Shown one piece after another: positions 10,734 through 22,563 of a DNA stretch of 64,000 nt (its first letter is position 1; every line of letters begins with the position of its first letter). The DNA is from Clostridia bacterium (GTDB lineage: Bacteria; Bacillota; Clostridia; TANB77; CAG-508). Location: assembly GCA_022797145.1 (NCBI GenBank), contig JAAWKA010000005.1, positions 1 through 64,000 of the forward strand, given 5' to 3'. Both the position numbers and the translations under genes were made by a program. Under the pieces are notes generated by a model that was not told the origin of the DNA, did not search any database, and worked only from the letters and a program-made list of their open reading frames with translations.

Positions 10734-11906
10734 TTATAATATTTGATTTTTAAATGATACCCCTTTTAATTTTTTAATACCAAATATATCCAATATTGTT
10801 GCTGATATATCACTATAAGTGTCACGTGTCCCTAAATTAATATTGTTCTTTATTTGTTTTCCATATACTAATATAGGTACATATTCTCTGGAATGATTAG
10901 TACTTAGAGTTGAGGGATCACATCCATGATCAGCTGTTAATATTAAGATATCTGTTTCTTTCATAGAACTTTGAATTTCAGGTATTCTATTATCTAAATA
11001 TTCTAATGCTCTTGCATATCCTTTTATATCATTTCTATGTCCGTATAACATGTCATAATCAACCAAATTAGTGAAAATAAGTCCTTCAGAATCTTTATTT
11101 ATTTCCTCTATTGTTTTATTTATTCCTTCTTCATTTCCTTTAGTACTATAGGCTTTAGAAATCCCCCTTCCACAAAATAAATCATTAATTTTTCCTATAG
11201 CTATTACTTGTTTTTGATTCTTCATTAACAAATCTAACATAGTTTCACCAAAATTTTCTGATTCAAAATCTCTTCTATTATATGTTCTTTTAAAATCTTG
11301 TGCTTCTTTTCCTATAAATGGTCTTGCTATTATAGTTCCTATATTATATTCTTTCTTATCAAATAATTTTCTTGCTATTTCACATATTTTATACAGTTTT
11401 TCAAGATGAATAATATCTTCATGGGCTGCGACTTGAAATACACTATCTGCTGAAGTATATATTATTGGATAACCTGTTTTTATATGCTCTTCTCCATATT
11501 CCTTTAATAATTCTGTTCCAGACCCTACTTTATTACATAATATACCTGGTAATCCAGTTTCTTTTAAAAATTCTTCTATCATATAATCTGGGAAAGCTTT
11601 AGGATAAGTTTTAAAAGGCTCTTTTGTTATATATCCTGCCATTTCCCAGTGACCTACTGGACTATTCTTTCCTGCTGATTGTTCTGCTGCTTTTCCATAT
11701 GCTCCTATTGTATATTCTATCTTTTCTGGTATCTTCAATCCTTCAATATTATATAAGCCCATTTTTTTCATATTAGGCAGATTCAATTTTTCATTAAAGT
11801 AAATGCCTTCTAAGGTATTACTCCTTTCATCTCCATATTCTCTTGCATCTGGAAGTTCTCCTACCCCAAAACCATCTAATACCATAAGTATCACTCTATT
11901 TATCAT
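10734..11906 (-). CDS. deoB: phosphopentomutase
   Basis: MINRVILMVLDGFGVGELPDAREYGDERSNTL...NSPVGHWEMAGY...ILTADHGCDPSTLSTNHSREYVPILVYG. Confidence 0.96.
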   Translation of the reverse strand: MINRVILMVLDGFGVGELPDAREYGDERSNTLEGIYFNEKLNLPNMKKMGLYNIEGLKIPEKIEYTIGAYGKAAEQSAGKNSPVGHWEMAGYITKEPFKTYPKAFPDYMIEEFLKETGLPGILCNKVGSGTELLKEYGEEHIKTGYPIIYTSADSVFQVAAHEDIIHLEKLYKICEIARKLFDKKEYNIGTIIARPFIGKEAQDFKRTYNRRDFESENFGETMLDLLMKNQKQVIAIGKINDLFCGRGISKAYSTKGNEEGINKTIEEINKDSEGLIFTNLVDYDMLYGHRNDIKGYARALEYLDNRIPEIQSSMKETDILILTADHGCDPSTLSTNHSREYVPILVYGKQIKNNINLGTRDTYSDISATILDIFGIKKLKGVSFKNQIL

Positions 11907-14178
11907 TCTCTTTCCCCTTTTCTATTTCATAATCATATACATAAACTTTTTTTAACTTTGCTTTTCCATTATCTACAATAGATACTAACCTAAAATCTGT
12001 TCTATTTATTAATTTCAATTTAAACATATCAGTATCAATTATACCTTTAGTAGAAACATCCATTCCTAATGGTAATGTTTTATTATAATTATCATAATAT
12101 ATTATGTTAGAAAAATATACAATAGACATATCCTTTTTTATGTTTAATCTATATAAATATATTGTATTTTCATCCTGGTTAATTATATTTTCAGGGTTTA
12201 TATCAAAAACATTATACCCATTTAGTTTAATTTTTTCATTAAAAGTTATATATACAGGTAATGAAATAGGTGATTTGGCTTTTTTTAAACATATCTTTAA
12301 TTGCTTTAATATAAGATGTATTTTTTCGCTATATTCTTCTATTTGTGTATTTTTAGTTATATTTAATATTTTAAATTTATCTTTTTTTACTTCTCTATGT
12401 TTATTATTCCCTAAAGTTTTTATCATAGTAAAATCTTCTGAAATAGATCCAAAAATATCATGTATTTCTTTATTAAAAATTAAGCTTTGTTCTTCATATA
12501 TTTTTTTTAATTCTTCTAAGCTACTAATTATATTTTCATTACTAGGATTGTTTACTATATTTAATACTTCAGTGGTCATGAGATATATACTATCTATCTC
12601 TTCTCTTGAAAATCTATCTCTTTGAACTCTATCTATTTGTATTCCTATTTCTTCAATATCATCTTCACGATTAAAACTCTTTTCTAGCTTACTTGATAAA
12701 GTATTTTCCTGATATTCACCTTGTATTAATAACTTATTTTCATCCTTATTTGCAAATTTCCAAAATTCAAAAATACTTTTTTCATGTTTATCAATTTCTT
12801 CTATATACAATGTTGCATTTCTTATTTTTAATTCCATTTGCTTATTTTTTTCAGTAAATGAATCTACATCTAATCTCAATTTTTTTATTTTAAATAATAG
12901 TTCATCTAATTGTCTATCAAGCTTTAGTAAATCTTCTATTGTGTAAAAATCTTTATTTAAAATCTTTATCTTTGAATAAGTTATAGAATCTTTCTTCTCA
13001 TTTATTTCCTCATTTGTTTCACTAATATTTGATTTTTTTTTAATTTTTTTTACTGAAAAAAAATATTTAACTTTCCCTAAAAAAGTCTTCCTACATTCTA
13101 AGTATAATGTAATCTGCCTTTCTTTTTGTAGATATTCTTTATCTTGTCTTTGGGATATGGTTTTTAATTCCTCTAACTTATTGATAAGAAAATTTTCTTC
13201 TTTTTGAAAATCTTTTGCTTCTTCTATTGATTTTATATATTCTTGTGTTAACAGCTCTGATAAATTTTCATATACCATTTTTTTAGAATTATATTCAAAT
13301 TCTAAAGCTCCATATCTATCAATTTTAACTTCAAATTTGTAACGATGAGGTAATTCAGTTTGCAATATAAACAATGCTTTCAATAATCTATAAAACTTAT
13401 TAGCTTCTTCCTTATTTTTTAATTTTATTTTATAATCACTTTGTATATTTTCATAACATTCAGTTTTTCCTACAATATGAATTGTTAATTCATCTTTTTT
13501 ATCATATACCTCATATATAAATGGCCATTGTTTAGTAAATAGCCATAAGTATTTTTCAATATTTGATATTTGTCCCTTATTTAGAAATTTATCTGAATAA
13601 TCTTCATGATTAATAGGTACAAAAATCATTTCTTCTTTTGTTTTTGGGCTTAACTGTTTTTTTAATAAATAGAATAATGTACAATAGTCTAAATCTTCTG
13701 TAGGAAACAGCATAAAATATGTATCTGATATATTTGAATAATATATTTGCCATAGATAATTTTTGTGAAATTTAACTTTAAAAGGTATTTGTTTGTTTAA
13801 TATTTTTTGTTGTTCTTCTATTTTTTCAATATCTTCTATTTGCATTGATGTTAACATTCTTAAAAGTGTTGCATGTTTTATCATATCTTCTTCTGTTTTT
13901 GGACTAATATAGTTTAATATAGGAGAGGCAAGAGTATATTTTTCTTTTATTGTATTTAGTCTATTAGTTGGTGTTAGCATTATTTGTATTTTATTAATTG
14001 GAATATACTTGTACACTTTATATTTATTTTCTTCAAATTGATTTAATGATTTGTACTCTAATGATGTACATTTAGTTAAAATTTCTAAATTTTTATCTAA
14101 TTCTAGTCCTAAATAATCCAATTTTTCTTTTATTTTTTCATTATTTTCATTTGTATTAGCCGTCATATTTTCCTCCAA
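11896..14178 (-). CDS. large coiled-coil protein of unknown function
   Basis: Intact 760 aa ORF; 3' end overlaps deoB start. Confidence 0.7.
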   Translation of the reverse strand: MEENMTANTNENNEKIKEKLDYLGLELDKNLEILTKCTSLEYKSLNQFEENKYKVYKYIPINKIQIMLTPTNRLNTIKEKYTLASPILNYISPKTEEDMIKHATLLRMLTSMQIEDIEKIEEQQKILNKQIPFKVKFHKNYLWQIYYSNISDTYFMLFPTEDLDYCTLFYLLKKQLSPKTKEEMIFVPINHEDYSDKFLNKGQISNIEKYLWLFTKQWPFIYEVYDKKDELTIHIVGKTECYENIQSDYKIKLKNKEEANKFYRLLKALFILQTELPHRYKFEVKIDRYGALEFEYNSKKMVYENLSELLTQEYIKSIEEAKDFQKEENFLINKLEELKTISQRQDKEYLQKERQITLYLECRKTFLGKVKYFFSVKKIKKKSNISETNEEINEKKDSITYSKIKILNKDFYTIEDLLKLDRQLDELLFKIKKLRLDVDSFTEKNKQMELKIRNATLYIEEIDKHEKSIFEFWKFANKDENKLLIQGEYQENTLSSKLEKSFNREDDIEEIGIQIDRVQRDRFSREEIDSIYLMTTEVLNIVNNPSNENIISSLEELKKIYEEQSLIFNKEIHDIFGSISEDFTMIKTLGNNKHREVKKDKFKILNITKNTQIEEYSEKIHLILKQLKICLKKAKSPISLPVYITFNEKIKLNGYNVFDINPENIINQDENTIYLYRLNIKKDMSIVYFSNIIYYDNYNKTLPLGMDVSTKGIIDTDMFKLKLINRTDFRLVSIVDNGKAKLKKVYVYDYEIEKGKENDK

Positions 14179-14259
14179 ATCTTTTTCTTTGGATAGTATA
14201 TCATAAAAAAGTTATTCATACAAATATATAAATAACTTTTTTATGTATTATAATTACTA

Positions 14260-16167
14260 TTAATTATAATTATTTATTTCTTCTAATATTTTTTCTGTAA
14301 ATTTTCTTACACTCATTTGTCCCATATCACCTTGAGCTCTTTTTCTTACTCCTATTACATTTTCCTCTATCTCTCTATCTCCAATAATCAACATATATGG
14401 AATTTTTTGTAACTGTGCTTCTCTTATTTTATATCCAATTTTTTCATTTCTCTTATCTATCTCTACTCGGATTCCCGATATTTCTAAATCTTTTTTTATT
14501 TGTTCTGCATAATTAATATGTGCATCTGCTATTGGTAAAATTTCTACTTGTATTGGTGCAAGCCAACTAGGAAAAGCTCCTGCATAATGTTCTGTGATAA
14601 TTCCAATAAATCTTTCTATACTTCCAAATACAACTCTATGAAGCATAACTGGTCTATGTTTCTCACCATCTTGGCCTATATAATTTAAATCAAATCTTTC
14701 AGGCATTTGAAAATCTAATTGTATAGTTCCACATTGCCATGTTCTTCCTATAGAATCTTTTAAATGAAAATCTATTTTAGGTCCATAAAAAGCACCATCT
14801 CCTTCATTTATTTCATATTCCATATTTTGACTTTCTAAAGCTTTCTTTAATGCATCTGTTGCTGTTTCCCATTGTTCATCTGCTCCCATTGAATCTTCTG
14901 GTCTTGTTGATAATTCTATTTTATATTCAAATCCAAATATTCCATATATCTTATTAATTAATCTCATTAAATTTACTATTTCTATTTCAATTTGTTCTGG
15001 CAAACAGAATATATGTGCATCATCTTGAGTAAAACATCTTACCCTAAATAAACCATTTAATTCACCTGATTTTTCATGTCTATGAACTAAACCTAATTCT
15101 CCAATTCTTTGTGGTAAATCCCTATATGAATGCATTTTTCTTTTATATACTAACATTCCTCCTGGACAATTCATTGGTTTTAAGGCAAAATCAGCATTAT
15201 CTATTGAAGTTGTATACATATTGTCTTTATAATGTTCCCAGTGTCCTGATCTATGCCATAATTCTTCATTTAACATTATTGGAGTTTTTATCTCTTGATA
15301 TCCATTTTCTACATGAATTTTTCTCCAAAAATTTTCTAATATATTTCTTAATACCATACCTTTTGGTAAAAAAAATGGAAATCCAGGTCCCTCTGGTGCA
15401 AGCATAAATAGGTCTAGTTCTTTTCCCAATTTTTTGTGATCTCTTTTTTTAGCTTCCTCTAACATATTTAAATATTCATCTAAGTAGCTAAGTTTAGGAA
15501 AAGAAATTCCATAAATTCTTTGTAAAGATTTATTTTTTTCATCACCTCTCCAATAAGCACTTGATGAAGATAATAATTTTATCGCTTTTACTTTTCCAGT
15601 ACTAATCAGATGAGGACCTGCACATAAATCAACAAATTCACCTTGCTTATAGAAAGATATTTCTTCATTTTCTGGTAATTCTTTAATCAATTCTACCTTA
15701 TATTCTTCACTTTTATTTTTCATTAATTCTAGTGCTTCATTTCTAGGTAAAACAAATTTTTCTACTGGTAAATTTTCTTTTATTATGTTATTCATTTCTT
15801 CTTCTATTTTTATTTTATCTTCCTCTGTAAATGGCTTTTCTATGTCAAAATCATAGTAAAATCCCTGTTCAATAGCTGGTCCAATAGTTAATTTCGCTTT
15901 TGGGAATAATCTTTTTATTGCTTGTGCCATAATATGAGCACTTGTATGCCAGTATGCTTTTTTTCCTTTTTCATCATTTTCAAATGTAAGAATTGTCACT
16001 TTACAATCTTTTTCTAATTTACATCTTAGATCTTTTATTTCACCATCTACTTCAGCTGATGTAGCAGTTTTAGCAAGCTCCTCACTTATTTGTTTTGCCA
16101 ATTCTAATAATGTTGTTCCTTTAGGAACATCTTTTATAATTCCATTTTTCAAACCTACTTTTATCAT
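14260..16167 (-). CDS. thrS: threonyl-tRNA synthetase
   Basis: TGS domain, HTSAHIMAQAIKRLFP, FALKPMNCPGGMLVYK, class II motifs. Confidence 0.98.
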   Translation of the reverse strand: MIKVGLKNGIIKDVPKGTTLLELAKQISEELAKTATSAEVDGEIKDLRCKLEKDCKVTILTFENDEKGKKAYWHTSAHIMAQAIKRLFPKAKLTIGPAIEQGFYYDFDIEKPFTEEDKIKIEEEMNNIIKENLPVEKFVLPRNEALELMKNKSEEYKVELIKELPENEEISFYKQGEFVDLCAGPHLISTGKVKAIKLLSSSSAYWRGDEKNKSLQRIYGISFPKLSYLDEYLNMLEEAKKRDHKKLGKELDLFMLAPEGPGFPFFLPKGMVLRNILENFWRKIHVENGYQEIKTPIMLNEELWHRSGHWEHYKDNMYTTSIDNADFALKPMNCPGGMLVYKRKMHSYRDLPQRIGELGLVHRHEKSGELNGLFRVRCFTQDDAHIFCLPEQIEIEIVNLMRLINKIYGIFGFEYKIELSTRPEDSMGADEQWETATDALKKALESQNMEYEINEGDGAFYGPKIDFHLKDSIGRTWQCGTIQLDFQMPERFDLNYIGQDGEKHRPVMLHRVVFGSIERFIGIITEHYAGAFPSWLAPIQVEILPIADAHINYAEQIKKDLEISGIRVEIDKRNEKIGYKIREAQLQKIPYMLIIGDREIEENVIGVRKRAQGDMGQMSVRKFTEKILEEINNYN

Positions 16168-16199
16168 AATTATTTCCCCTTTCTATATTAAATATATAC

Positions 16200-16415
16200 T
16201 AAACACCTCTATGGAATTAAAATCCCATAGAGGTGTTTTTATAAACACGGTTCCACTCTATTTTTTACTTAAATATAGATTATAACGTTATCAACGTCTA
16301 GCTTTACTAGAAACCTATATGAGGTAGTTTTTCAGATGTTTTCCTTTTGATTAGTTTCCAGCCTAAGACTAATCAATCTCTATTAGTAACTAATATCTTA
16401 CTTTGTCTCATTTGT
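16200..16415 (-). promoter_or_regulatory. T-box leader of thrS
   Basis: Minus strand AGAGTGGAACCGTG T-box core followed by terminator AAACACCTCTATGGGATTTTAATTCCATAGAGGTGTTT just upstream of thrS. Confidence 0.9.
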
Positions 16416-16467
16416 TTTACATTATTTACTTATATATATTACTCCTATTTTATAATTTTGTCAATAT

Positions 16468-16686
16468 TTATAAACTATTTATCTCTTTATATAGGTTATA
16501 TGTATTTTGTTCTAGCATGTTAATATATTCCAGCTTTTCAATGTTATGTACTAAATATCCTACTATAAATCCAAGTACAAATATTCCAACTACTAACAAT
16601 ACACTTTTTATAATTTGTTCTTTTTGATATATTTCTTTATCATATATTTTCATAAAACTTTCCTCTTTTCCTTTATTTATTTTCAT
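16468..16686 (-). CDS. small single-TM protein
   Basis: 72 aa with [26 protein letters not shown]; overlaps pgi end. Confidence 0.55.
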   Translation of the reverse strand: MKINKGKEESFMKIYDKEIYQKEQIIKSVLLVVGIFVLGFIVGYLVHNIEKLEYINMLEQNTYNLYKEINSL

Positions 16687-17980
16687 AGCCTGGTTTTCCC
16701 AAAAGTCTGAACATATTATTTTTGTATTCTTCTACACCTGGTTGATTAAAAGGATTTACCCCTAATATATTGCCAGACATTGCACATGCTAATTCAAAAA
16801 AGTATATTAATTGTCCAACTGTTTCTTCATCTAATTTGGTAATATTTATTATTATATTTGGAACTCCCCCTTTTTTGTGTGCCTGTATTGTTCCTTCCAT
16901 TGCTTTTTTATTAACAAAATTTACTGTTTTTCCTGCAACAAAATTTAATCCATCTAGATTATCTTCATCACTTTTTATAGTTATATCGCTTTGAGGAGTT
17001 GAAATTGATAGTACTGTTTCAAATAAATTTCTTCTTCCTTCTTGAATATATTGTCCCATTGAATGCAAATCAGTTGTAAAGTCTACTCCTGTAGGGAAAA
17101 TTCCTCTTAACTGTTTTCCTTCACTCTCACCATATAATTGTTTCCACCATTCTGTAAAATAATGCAATTTAGGTTCATAATTTACAAGTATTTCTATATT
17201 TTTTCTATTTTCATATAAAATATTTCTTACTACAGCATACTGATAACATTCATTATATTTTAAATTATCATCAATATATTTATCTTGTGCAATTTTTGCA
17301 CCTATCATTAATTTATCAATATCTATTCCTGCTACCGCTATTGGTAATAATCCTACAGCAGTTAATACAGAATATCTTCCTCCTACATTATTTGGTATTA
17401 TAAAAGTTTCATATCCTTCCTCTATTGATAAAGTCTTTAGAGCTCCTTTTTCCTTATCTGTTGTAACATATATTCTTTTTCTTGCTTCTTCAATTCCATA
17501 TTTAGTTTCTAAAAATTCTCTAAAAATTCTAAATGCAATTGCTGGTTCTGTTGTAGTTCCTGATTTTGATATTACATTAACCGATATATCTTTGTCTCCA
17601 ATTATATCAATTAAATCATTAATATAATCTGAACTTAAATTGTTACCAACATATAAAATCTGTGGAGTCTTTTCTTTTTTATAATTATAGAAAGAATGTG
17701 TTAATGAGTCTATCACAGCTCTTGCTCCTAAATAAGACCCCCCTATACCAATACATAAAAATACATCAGAATTATTTATTATTTTTTGTGCAGCTTTTTT
17801 TATTCTCAAAAATTCTTCTTTATCATAATTAGTTGGTAATTTTAACCATCCTAAATATTGTTCTTCTTCATTTTCTTTTTCATGTAAAGTTTTATGTATG
17901 TTCTGTACTTTTAATTTATATTCCAGAATATTTTCCATTGAAATGTTGGTGTTGCTTATATCCAATTTTATATTTGACAT
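16673..17980 (-). CDS. pgi: glucose-6-phosphate isomerase
   Basis: [69 protein letters not shown]. Confidence 0.97.
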   Translation of the reverse strand: MSNIKLDISNTNISMENILEYKLKVQNIHKTLHEKENEEEQYLGWLKLPTNYDKEEFLRIKKAAQKIINNSDVFLCIGIGGSYLGARAVIDSLTHSFYNYKKEKTPQILYVGNNLSSDYINDLIDIIGDKDISVNVISKSGTTTEPAIAFRIFREFLETKYGIEEARKRIYVTTDKEKGALKTLSIEEGYETFIIPNNVGGRYSVLTAVGLLPIAVAGIDIDKLMIGAKIAQDKYIDDNLKYNECYQYAVVRNILYENRKNIEILVNYEPKLHYFTEWWKQLYGESEGKQLRGIFPTGVDFTTDLHSMGQYIQEGRRNLFETVLSISTPQSDITIKSDEDNLDGLNFVAGKTVNFVNKKAMEGTIQAHKKGGVPNIIINITKLDEETVGQLIYFFELACAMSGNILGVNPFNQPGVEEYKNNMFRLLGKPGYENK

Positions 17981-18147
17981 ATCTTCACTTCCTTTTCTAT
18001 TTGTATTATATTCTATAATAAGTAAATTTGATATGCAATAGAATTTTATAAAAAGTATTTCTTTTTATATTTATATAGCATATAATATAAATTATAAAAT
18101 ATATAATTACATATTTTATATTAGTATGCTTTAAGGAGCGTGTTTTT

Positions 18148-19035
18148 ATGAAAAAAATAATATTTAAAGGTTGTGCAACAGCTATTGCAACTCCTTTTAA
18201 TAGTGAAGGAGTAAATTTAAATGAATTTGAAAAATTAATTGAATTTCAAATTCAAGAAGGAATTGATGCTTTGGTAGTTTGTGGAACTACTGGTGAATCT
18301 GCTACTATGACTGAAGATGAAAGAAAGGAAACTATGAAGTTTGCAATAAAAAAAGTGGCAAATAGAGTTCCTGTTATTTTGGGAACTGGTAGTAATAACA
18401 CCAAATCTGCTATAGAATTATCAAAATATGCTGAAAGTATTGGAGCTGATGCTGTTCTGATAGTTACACCATATTACAATAAAGCAACACAAGAAGGACT
18501 TATAAGACATTATGCATCCATTGCGAATTCTATTTCCTTGCCTATTATAATGTACAATGTCCCTAGTAGAACTGGTGTAAATATAGCACCTAATACTTGT
18601 CTTGAATTATCAAAAATAGAAAATATTGTAGCTATTAAAGAAGCAAGTGGAAATATTTCTCAAGTTGCTGAAATTGCTTCTCTTTGTGGTGAAAATTTAC
18701 ATATTTATAGTGGAAATGATGATCAAGTATTACCTGTTCTTTCTTTAGGAGGACTTGGTGTAATTTCCGTTTTTTCTAATATTGCTCCAAAACCATTCAC
18801 TACTATGATCCATAACTTTTATAGTGGTAATATTAATACTGCTATTAACATGCAATTATCAAGTATAAAACTAATAAATGCTTTATTTTGTGAAGTAAAT
18901 CCAATTCCTGTAAAAGCTGCTTTAAATATTTTGGGATATGATTTTGGTATTCCTCGTTTACCTCTAACAGAATTATCTATTAATCATAAAAAAAATTTAG
19001 AAATTATTATGAAAGATTATGGACTTATAAAATAA
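18148..19035 (+). CDS. dapA: 4-hydroxy-tetrahydrodipicolinate synthase
   Basis: VVCGTTGESATMTEDE, VTPYYNKATQEGLIRHY, PIIMYNVPSRTGVNI, IVAIKEASGN. Confidence 0.98.
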   Translation: MKKIIFKGCATAIATPFNSEGVNLNEFEKLIEFQIQEGIDALVVCGTTGESATMTEDERKETMKFAIKKVANRVPVILGTGSNNTKSAIELSKYAESIGADAVLIVTPYYNKATQEGLIRHYASIANSISLPIIMYNVPSRTGVNIAPNTCLELSKIENIVAIKEASGNISQVAEIASLCGENLHIYSGNDDQVLPVLSLGGLGVISVFSNIAPKPFTTMIHNFYSGNINTAINMQLSSIKLINALFCEVNPIPVKAALNILGYDFGIPRLPLTELSINHKKNLEIIMKDYGLIK

Positions 19036-19130
19036 ATTATTACAAAAATGTTAAATTTGTATTAACTTAATAGTAATATATTTCATAATATGTTATAATT
19101 TATTCTAGATAGTACATAAGATTAAAGGAG

Positions 19131-19688
19131 ATGAATATTCTATTTATGCCAAATATTATGATTAAAAATATTTCATTATATAAGCTAAGAGAATTTGAGA
19201 ATATTATTGATGATCTAATTTGTAATGAAACTGTTCAAAAAATGAAAGATTTCAAACATCATTATAATACATCTTGTTTTGAACATTGTAAAAATGTTGC
19301 TTATTATAGCTTTTTAATATGTAAAAAATATAACTTGGATTATACATCAGCAACACGTGCTGCTATGCTTCATGATTTATTTTTATATGATTGGAGAAAA
19401 AGAGAACATGGGCGAAAAGGTTTACATGCCTTTACTCATCCTAAAACTGCTCTTAACAATGCAACTCAATTATTTAAATTAAATAAAATAGAAAAAGATA
19501 TTATTTTAAAACATATGTGGCCTGTAACTTTAGGATTTCCTAGATATAAAGAAAGTTTTATTATAACTTTTGTAGATAAATATTGTGCTATTAAAGAATC
19601 TATAAAAGAATATAAATCAAAATATAAGTTACAGCTTGTATATCGTTATGCTTATGTATTTTTAAGTATGCTAATTATTTTAAGATAA
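19131..19688 (+). CDS. HD-domain phosphohydrolase
   Basis: FEHCKNVAYYSFLICKKYNLDYTSATRAAMLHDLFLYDW. Confidence 0.8.
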   Translation: MNILFMPNIMIKNISLYKLREFENIIDDLICNETVQKMKDFKHHYNTSCFEHCKNVAYYSFLICKKYNLDYTSATRAAMLHDLFLYDWRKREHGRKGLHAFTHPKTALNNATQLFKLNKIEKDIILKHMWPVTLGFPRYKESFIITFVDKYCAIKESIKEYKSKYKLQLVYRYAYVFLSMLIILR

Positions 19689-19712
19689 TTAGCTTTAAAA
19701 AAGGAGAAATTT

Positions 19713-20465
19713 ATGATAAAAGTTTTAATTAATGGATGTAATGGTCGAATGGGACAAGAACTTATAAAAGAAATTGATAATTTTGAAAATTTATTGTTAT
19801 TAGCTGGCTTTGATAGGAATGATACTGGTAAAAATACTTTTCCAGTATATTCAAAAATAGAAGATATTAAGGAAAAGCCTGATGTTATAGTAGACTTTAG
19901 TGTACCTATTGCTAGTTTAAATATTTTAAAATATGCTATTAATTGGAAAATTCCATTAGTTATAGCAACTACTGGATTTTCTAAAGAAAATATTGATGAA
20001 ATTCAAAAAGCATCACAGCACATTCCTATTTTTAAATCTTCTAACATGTCATATGATATAAGTTTAATGAAAAAAATTGTTATGGAAGTAGCCAAAGCTT
20101 TAAATAATTGTGATATTGAAATTATAGAAACACATCATAATAAAAAAATAGATGCTCCAAGTGGAACAGCAATCTCACTTGCTGATTCTATTAATTCTGT
20201 TTTAAATAATAATATGAATTATGTATTTGACAGACATAATTCACATGAAAAAAGAACGAAAAATGAAATTGGTTTTTCTTCAATTCGTGGAGGAAATATT
20301 GTTGGAGAACATAGTGTTCAGTTCTTAGGACAATATGAAACTTTTGAAATTAAGCATACTTCCTATTCTAGAAGTGTATTTGCTGAAGGGGCTCTAAAAG
20401 CTGCTGAATTTATATCTAAACAACCAAAAGGTCTTTATGGTATGGAAGATTTGTTTAAAAATTAG
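19713..20465 (+). CDS. dapB: 4-hydroxy-tetrahydrodipicolinate reductase
   Basis: INGCNGRMGQELIKEI, IETHHNKKIDAPSGTAISLADSI, IRGGNIVGEHSVQF. Confidence 0.97.
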   Translation: MIKVLINGCNGRMGQELIKEIDNFENLLLLAGFDRNDTGKNTFPVYSKIEDIKEKPDVIVDFSVPIASLNILKYAINWKIPLVIATTGFSKENIDEIQKASQHIPIFKSSNMSYDISLMKKIVMEVAKALNNCDIEIIETHHNKKIDAPSGTAISLADSINSVLNNNMNYVFDRHNSHEKRTKNEIGFSSIRGGNIVGEHSVQFLGQYETFEIKHTSYSRSVFAEGALKAAEFISKQPKGLYGMEDLFKN

Positions 20466-20474
20466 ATGGATATA

Positions 20475-20864
20475 TTAAAAAATATTATCCAAACTAATTT
20501 TTTCTTTTTCATCTATATATTCTAGAACGTAAATAGATTTATCTATATTTTCTATTGCTTGGGAATATTCCTGAACTTCTATATAACTTCTTACTGATAT
20601 TAATGATGATTTTATCTTCTCTATTTCATTGTGTTCTATATAAAATGCAAGTTTATCATCTAATTCCTCCCACTTTTCATATGTTTTATTTATATTTTGT
20701 TTTAAGTCTTCATTGTTAAAATTTCCTGTCATAATATCTTGTCTTATACTTTCTAAGTCTTCTCTTATAGTCTCAACAGTTTTATCTGTATAATCTTGTG
20801 TTATTTTATTTAAAGAAAATATAAGAATACTTATTATAACTATAGTTATTACTTGCTTATACAT
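20475..20864 (-). CDS. DUF4363-like protein
   Basis: N-terminal TM with helical tail; adjacent to a DUF421 gene. Confidence 0.6.
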   Translation of the reverse strand: MYKQVITIVIISILIFSLNKITQDYTDKTVETIREDLESIRQDIMTGNFNNEDLKQNINKTYEKWEELDDKLAFYIEHNEIEKIKSSLISVRSYIEVQEYSQAIENIDKSIYVLEYIDEKEKISLDNIF

Positions 20865-20885
20865 AAAATACCTTCCTTCAATTCT

Positions 20886-21569
20886 CTACTTTCTTTCTTT
20901 TTTTTGACAAAAAATTTGTCCTTTTCCATCAAAAGTTACAATTAAGGCTTCCTCAGGCAACATTTTAAATTTAGAAACTTCTTTTCTTAGCCAATCATAA
21001 TTTCTTCCAATTGCTTTTAAATTATCATGCATTACCTCCCCGTCTACCACTAAATCATATGGAATCCCCTCATAATCAGGCATAATATTAAAATCTTCAG
21101 GAATAGTATTTCTTTTGTTTGGCTTTTGTATTACTGTAACTTGTCCACTAGTTTCTAAAATAGCATATTCTACATCTCCTATATTTACAACATTATTTCC
21201 TCTTAATCTTTCTTGTAATTCATTTATTGTAAATCGTTCTTTAATTAATTGTTTTTCATCTATTTTTCCTCTATAAATAAGGATACTTGGTTTTCCGCAT
21301 ATAATTTTTCTTGCACGTATACTTTTTAAATTGATTATTGAAATTAACAAATGCATAACTAATAATCCAAGTATAGGAATAATACCTTTTGTTATTGGAA
21401 TTCCTGTCTCTGTCATTGGAATAGAAGCAAGATCAGCAATCATAATGGATATAACAAGTTCAAATGGCTGTAATTGCCCAATTTCTCTTTTCCCCATTAA
21501 TCTCATTACAATTAATACAATTATATAAAGCATAATTGCTCTAGCAAAAGTAATTAACATCAAATTCAT
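20886..21569 (-). CDS. DUF421/YetF-like membrane protein
   Basis: VLIVMRLMGKREIGQLQPFELVISIMIADLASIPM. Confidence 0.88.
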   Translation of the reverse strand: MNLMLITFARAIMLYIIVLIVMRLMGKREIGQLQPFELVISIMIADLASIPMTETGIPITKGIIPILGLLVMHLLISIINLKSIRARKIICGKPSILIYRGKIDEKQLIKERFTINELQERLRGNNVVNIGDVEYAILETSGQVTVIQKPNKRNTIPEDFNIMPDYEGIPYDLVVDGEVMHDNLKAIGRNYDWLRKEVSKFKMLPEEALIVTFDGKGQIFCQKKERK

Positions 21570-21721
21570 TCCTTTAAATTTAATTTTTATTTTATTTTTT
21601 ACATTTTTCCATTTTTTATACTTTTTATTTTGAATAATTTATTTATTTTGGAGAATAATAAAATTATGAACTATGAAAATAGCATTTAATATATATTTTC
21701 TAAGATTGGAGGTTCAATATT

Positions 21722-22099
21722 ATGGATGAAAATAATAGTAATGTTCAAACATCTACTACAACAAGCACTGTTGGACAAATAGTATGGCGTTTTGTAGCTG
21801 CTGCGATAGTTCTTGCAATTACAGCATTTTTTACTCCTGGATTTACTATAAATAATGTATGGGCATTAGCATTAGCTGCAGTTGTACTTACAGCTATAGA
21901 TTATTTAATAGTAAAATTTACTGGATTACATGCTAGTCCATTTGGTAAAGGATTTGTAGGTTTTATACTTTCAGCTGTGGTACTATATGTCACTCAGTTT
22001 TTTGTTGCTGGATATACAATTTCATGGATAGCAGCAATTATTGGGGCACTTGTTTATGGTGTAGTAGATTATTTTATTCCTGGTGATAATAAATTATAG
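21722..22099 (+). CDS. small four-TM holin-like membrane protein
   Basis: Four TM helices; ends VYGVVDYFIPGDNKL. Confidence 0.55.
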   Translation: MDENNSNVQTSTTTSTVGQIVWRFVAAAIVLAITAFFTPGFTINNVWALALAAVVLTAIDYLIVKFTGLHASPFGKGFVGFILSAVVLYVTQFFVAGYTISWIAAIIGALVYGVVDYFIPGDNKL

Positions 22100-22104
22100 G
22101 ATAA

Positions 22105-22146
22105 AATAAAAATAGGTATTAAATTTAATACCTATTTTTATTTTTT
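22105..22146 (+). terminator. hairpin terminator
   Basis: aaaaataggtattaaatttaatacctattttta. Confidence 0.7.
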
Positions 22147-22268
22147 ATACTATTGTAATAATCAAAAAAGTTTTCAACACAAGAATTGTCTAACCAATTT
22201 CCTTTTCTAGACATACTTTGTTTAATGCCTTTTTCTCTAAAAAAATCTGCTATTTCGGCAAATATTTT
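22141..22268 (-). pseudogene. IS3-family transposase C-terminal remnant
   Basis: Minus-strand EIADFFREKGIKQSMSRKGNWLDNSCVENFFDYYNSIKN. Confidence 0.75.
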
Positions 22269-22563
22269 TTCTAGAATATCTATCACTTGATGAACTAAAT
22301 CTAAAATATTTTATTAAACTCAAGTACACTCAGTGAACTTTTTAGGAATTTTAGTTCACTATTTTTAATTTGTAACGAAGATTAGGGGGGGTGATCCAAT
22401 TCACCGAGTGAATTTTTGCATCATATTTGCTTAAAATTTTTGTTCTTTTATTAACTCTTGAAAGCTTGCCTTTCGATGTGTATAGGCGATGTGTGAACAC
22501 TCGCTTTCCTGCCCTCAATTTTTGATTGAGGTATAAAAATTTTATAAAATTTTTATCGTTTTA